Part shown: positions 5,561-6,750 of the stretch, piece by piece
How positions within the stretch are numbered: the first letter of the stretch is position 1
Layout: each line of letters opens with the position of its first letter
Source of the DNA: Ahrensia sp.
GTDB taxonomy: Bacteria > Pseudomonadota > Alphaproteobacteria > Rhizobiales > Rhizobiaceae
Reading direction: 5' to 3'
Length of the DNA stretch: 6,750 nt
Assembly (NCBI GenBank): GCA_024639025.1
Contig: JAHEJF010000086.1
Coordinates: 1-6,750, forward strand
Notes under the pieces: generated by a model
What the model was told of the DNA's origin: nothing
The model's input: only the letters and a program-made list of their open reading frames with translations
Databases searched by the model: none
Position numbers and translations under genes: made by a program

Positions 5561-6655
5561 TCAACTGCCCTGCACCCTCCAGACATAGGCAACTGTCAGT
5601 GCATTTTTTGCCAGTACCGGTTCAACAAGATCTGGTTGCCAGTCGGTCCGGATCGGCAATTGTTCATGCGCAATAATCCGTGTGCCAAGCTGAAGCCGCG
5701 GCCGGATATCGTTCAGCACCCTGTTGAGCATTTTGGGTGGCAGAAACAGGAATATTACACTTGCCTTGTTCAGTTCAGCTTCTTCAATATCGCCTTCTAT
5801 GATACTGATTTTACTTTCTAAATCAGCTCTAACCACAAGGTCGCGGGCTTGTTCGACGAGCGACCGGTTGCGTTCAATACCGACACATTGACAACCATAG
5901 CGTTTTGCTGCGCTGAGAAGCACACGCCCGTCAGCGCAACCCAGATCGAAAACAACATCGTCTGTATTCAGATCTAGTTGGGCGAATAGTCCGTCAATCA
6001 GCGCCTCCGGCGTGCCCAAATTGTGAGAAGCCGCCAGCAGTTTAAGGCGATCTTCGGTCCGCTGGCCGACCACCAGGTCGTGAATTTTGCGGATCGTGCC
6101 CACCAGAGGATAAAAGATACCCAAAATGCCGGGAAGATTGACATAAGCCACATCCACCGGGCTTGCGCTGAATTTTCGTTGTGCTTTCGTGCGCGTTCGC
6201 CACTTCAAATTTGCTCTTACCGACCATGCCCCCTGCTTCATGGCGACGAGTTCTGATCCGTAAGCGGCCAATTGGTCTGCCCTATCAATCAAAACCTGAT
6301 CGACGCCAAATCCTGTCTTTTTAAGTTGTTGCATGGCCGCTTTCAGGTTTTTCGGCGCAACAGCAAGATCCAAGCTGTGAAATTGCGCATATTGGCCCTT
6401 CTGAGCTGTGGCTGGTGATTGCGCGATACCAGCTTGCTTAAACGCTTCTAATATTTGGGTTTTTACGGCATTCGTTTCGCTTACGATGCGTTCACACGTG
6501 GCGATACTTCGCTTCAGAATGGCAGCTTGAGACTTTTGTGCCGTGATTTCTTTGTCGGCAAGTAAATCCCTGCTGGTTCTGAGCAATTCTCCTCGATTGA
6601 TGGCGCTGACAAGTTTGGCCCGGAGTGCAGCAAGCGACGATTTTCTGGGTTCCAA
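5561..6655 (-). CDS. SAM-dependent methyltransferase with a nucleotidyltransferase-like N-terminal region
   Basis: The C-terminal part (about residues 200-364) is a class I S-adenosylmethionine methyltransferase. Motif I DLGCADGR is at 237-244, acidic Glu261 is in VGIERN, Asp289 is in EGDIEEA, and FLFLPPKML follows at 302-310. This order recalls the DOT1-like/FAM173 (ATP synthase c-subunit lysine methyltransferase) group, so a protein substrate is possible but unproven. The N-terminal 165 residues are helical. Around 86-115 they read KGQYAQFHSLDLAVAP and then LKKTGF, a layout like family PF14907 nucleotidyltransferases, but with Ser94 where the first metal-binding Asp would stand. That comparison is by eye. 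No membrane segment is obvious except a short apolar stretch near 172-186. There is no ATG start. TTG 6655 is chosen because AAGAGG lies six bases before it; an in-frame TTG at 6670 would add five residues but has no ribosome site. It precedes pcaH by 83 bp, and a functional link is not evident. Confidence 0.8.
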   Translation of the reverse strand: MEPRKSSLAALRAKLVSAINRGELLRTSRDLLADKEITAQKSQAAILKRSIATCERIVSETNAVKTQILEAFKQAGIAQSPATAQKGQYAQFHSLDLAVAPKNLKAAMQQLKKTGFGVDQVLIDRADQLAAYGSELVAMKQGAWSVRANLKWRTRTKAQRKFSASPVDVAYVNLPGILGIFYPLVGTIRKIHDLVVGQRTEDRLKLLAASHNLGTPEALIDGLFAQLDLNTDDVVFDLGCADGRVLLSAAKRYGCQCVGIERNRSLVEQARDLVVRADLESKISIIEGDIEEAELNKASVIFLFLPPKMLNRVLNDIRPRLQLGTRIIAHEQLPIRTDWQPDLVEPVLAKNALTVAYVWRVQGS

Positions 6656-6661
6656 ACGACG

Positions 6662-6667
6662 CCTCTT
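6662..6667 (-). promoter_or_regulatory. Ribosome binding site deciding the methyltransferase start
   Basis: On the minus strand AAGAGG lies six bases before TTG 6655. The other in-frame candidate, TTG 6670, overlaps this region and has only AT-rich sequence with no Shine-Dalgarno match upstream. An in-frame TAG at 6703-6701 closes the frame above, so only these non-ATG starts can give a full-length protein. Confidence 0.5.
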
Positions 6668-6750
6668 CAACGTGGACTTGTTAATCTCAGTGTCTGGAAA
6701 CTAGTGCACCGACACGGCAACATCAACAAGCGCAGCCATGCAATGAATAT

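Noticed and set aside
6701..6750. Minus-strand open frame ending at TAG 6703-6701, possibly the tail of a gene beyond the right edge
   Set aside because: Only 16 codons are visible, with no recognisable motif. It fits an upstream gene end but could be chance.
1..6750. CRISPR arrays, insertion sequences, integrase sites, rRNA
   Set aside because: No regularly spaced repeats, transposase motifs, terminal repeats or RNA gene signatures were seen. The repeats found are short and local.

Overview
The window reads as chromosomal DNA of an alphaproteobacterium, most likely in or near the Rhizobiales (Hyphomicrobiales). This rests on the moderate GC content, the gene content (a CUT2-type sugar ABC importer beside a short-chain dehydrogenase, and a beta-alpha protocatechuate dioxygenase pair) and the style of the proteins. 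It is inference, because there is no rRNA or marker gene to anchor the taxonomy.

Left block (1-3356): a carbohydrate-use locus built around a divergent promoter region at 2353-2546. Leftward run a periplasmic sugar-binding protein (1321-2352) and, behind a strong intercistronic hairpin, the duplicated-domain ATPase of the same importer (1-1231, cut by the left edge). The permease is presumably just outside the window. Rightward runs a classical SDR dehydrogenase (2547-3356), which plausibly oxidises the imported sugar or polyol. The shared intergenic region holds a cluster of direct and inverted repeats that looks like an operator for both transcripts.

Middle (3357-3597): a convergent, gene-free spacer with two small inverted repeats and no clear U-tract terminator.

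Right block (3598-6655, all leftward): in transcription order, a class I SAM-dependent methyltransferase with an unusual N-terminal extension (6655-5561), pcaH (5477-4749), pcaG (4747-4127) and a small exported cytochrome c'/c-556-type protein (4068-3598). PcaH carries the full Tyr-Tyr-His-His iron-ligand set of protocatechuate 3,4-dioxygenase; pcaG follows after a single base. The cytochrome gene is 58 bp behind pcaG on the same strand and may share its transcript. No pcaD, pcaC, pcaB or pcaQ lies in the window.

Most of the window is well-known biology. The items most worth a second look are the methyltransferase, whose N-terminal half resembles a degenerate nucleotidyltransferase-like domain, the repeat cluster in the divergent promoter, and the pairing of pcaHG with a c-type cytochrome.
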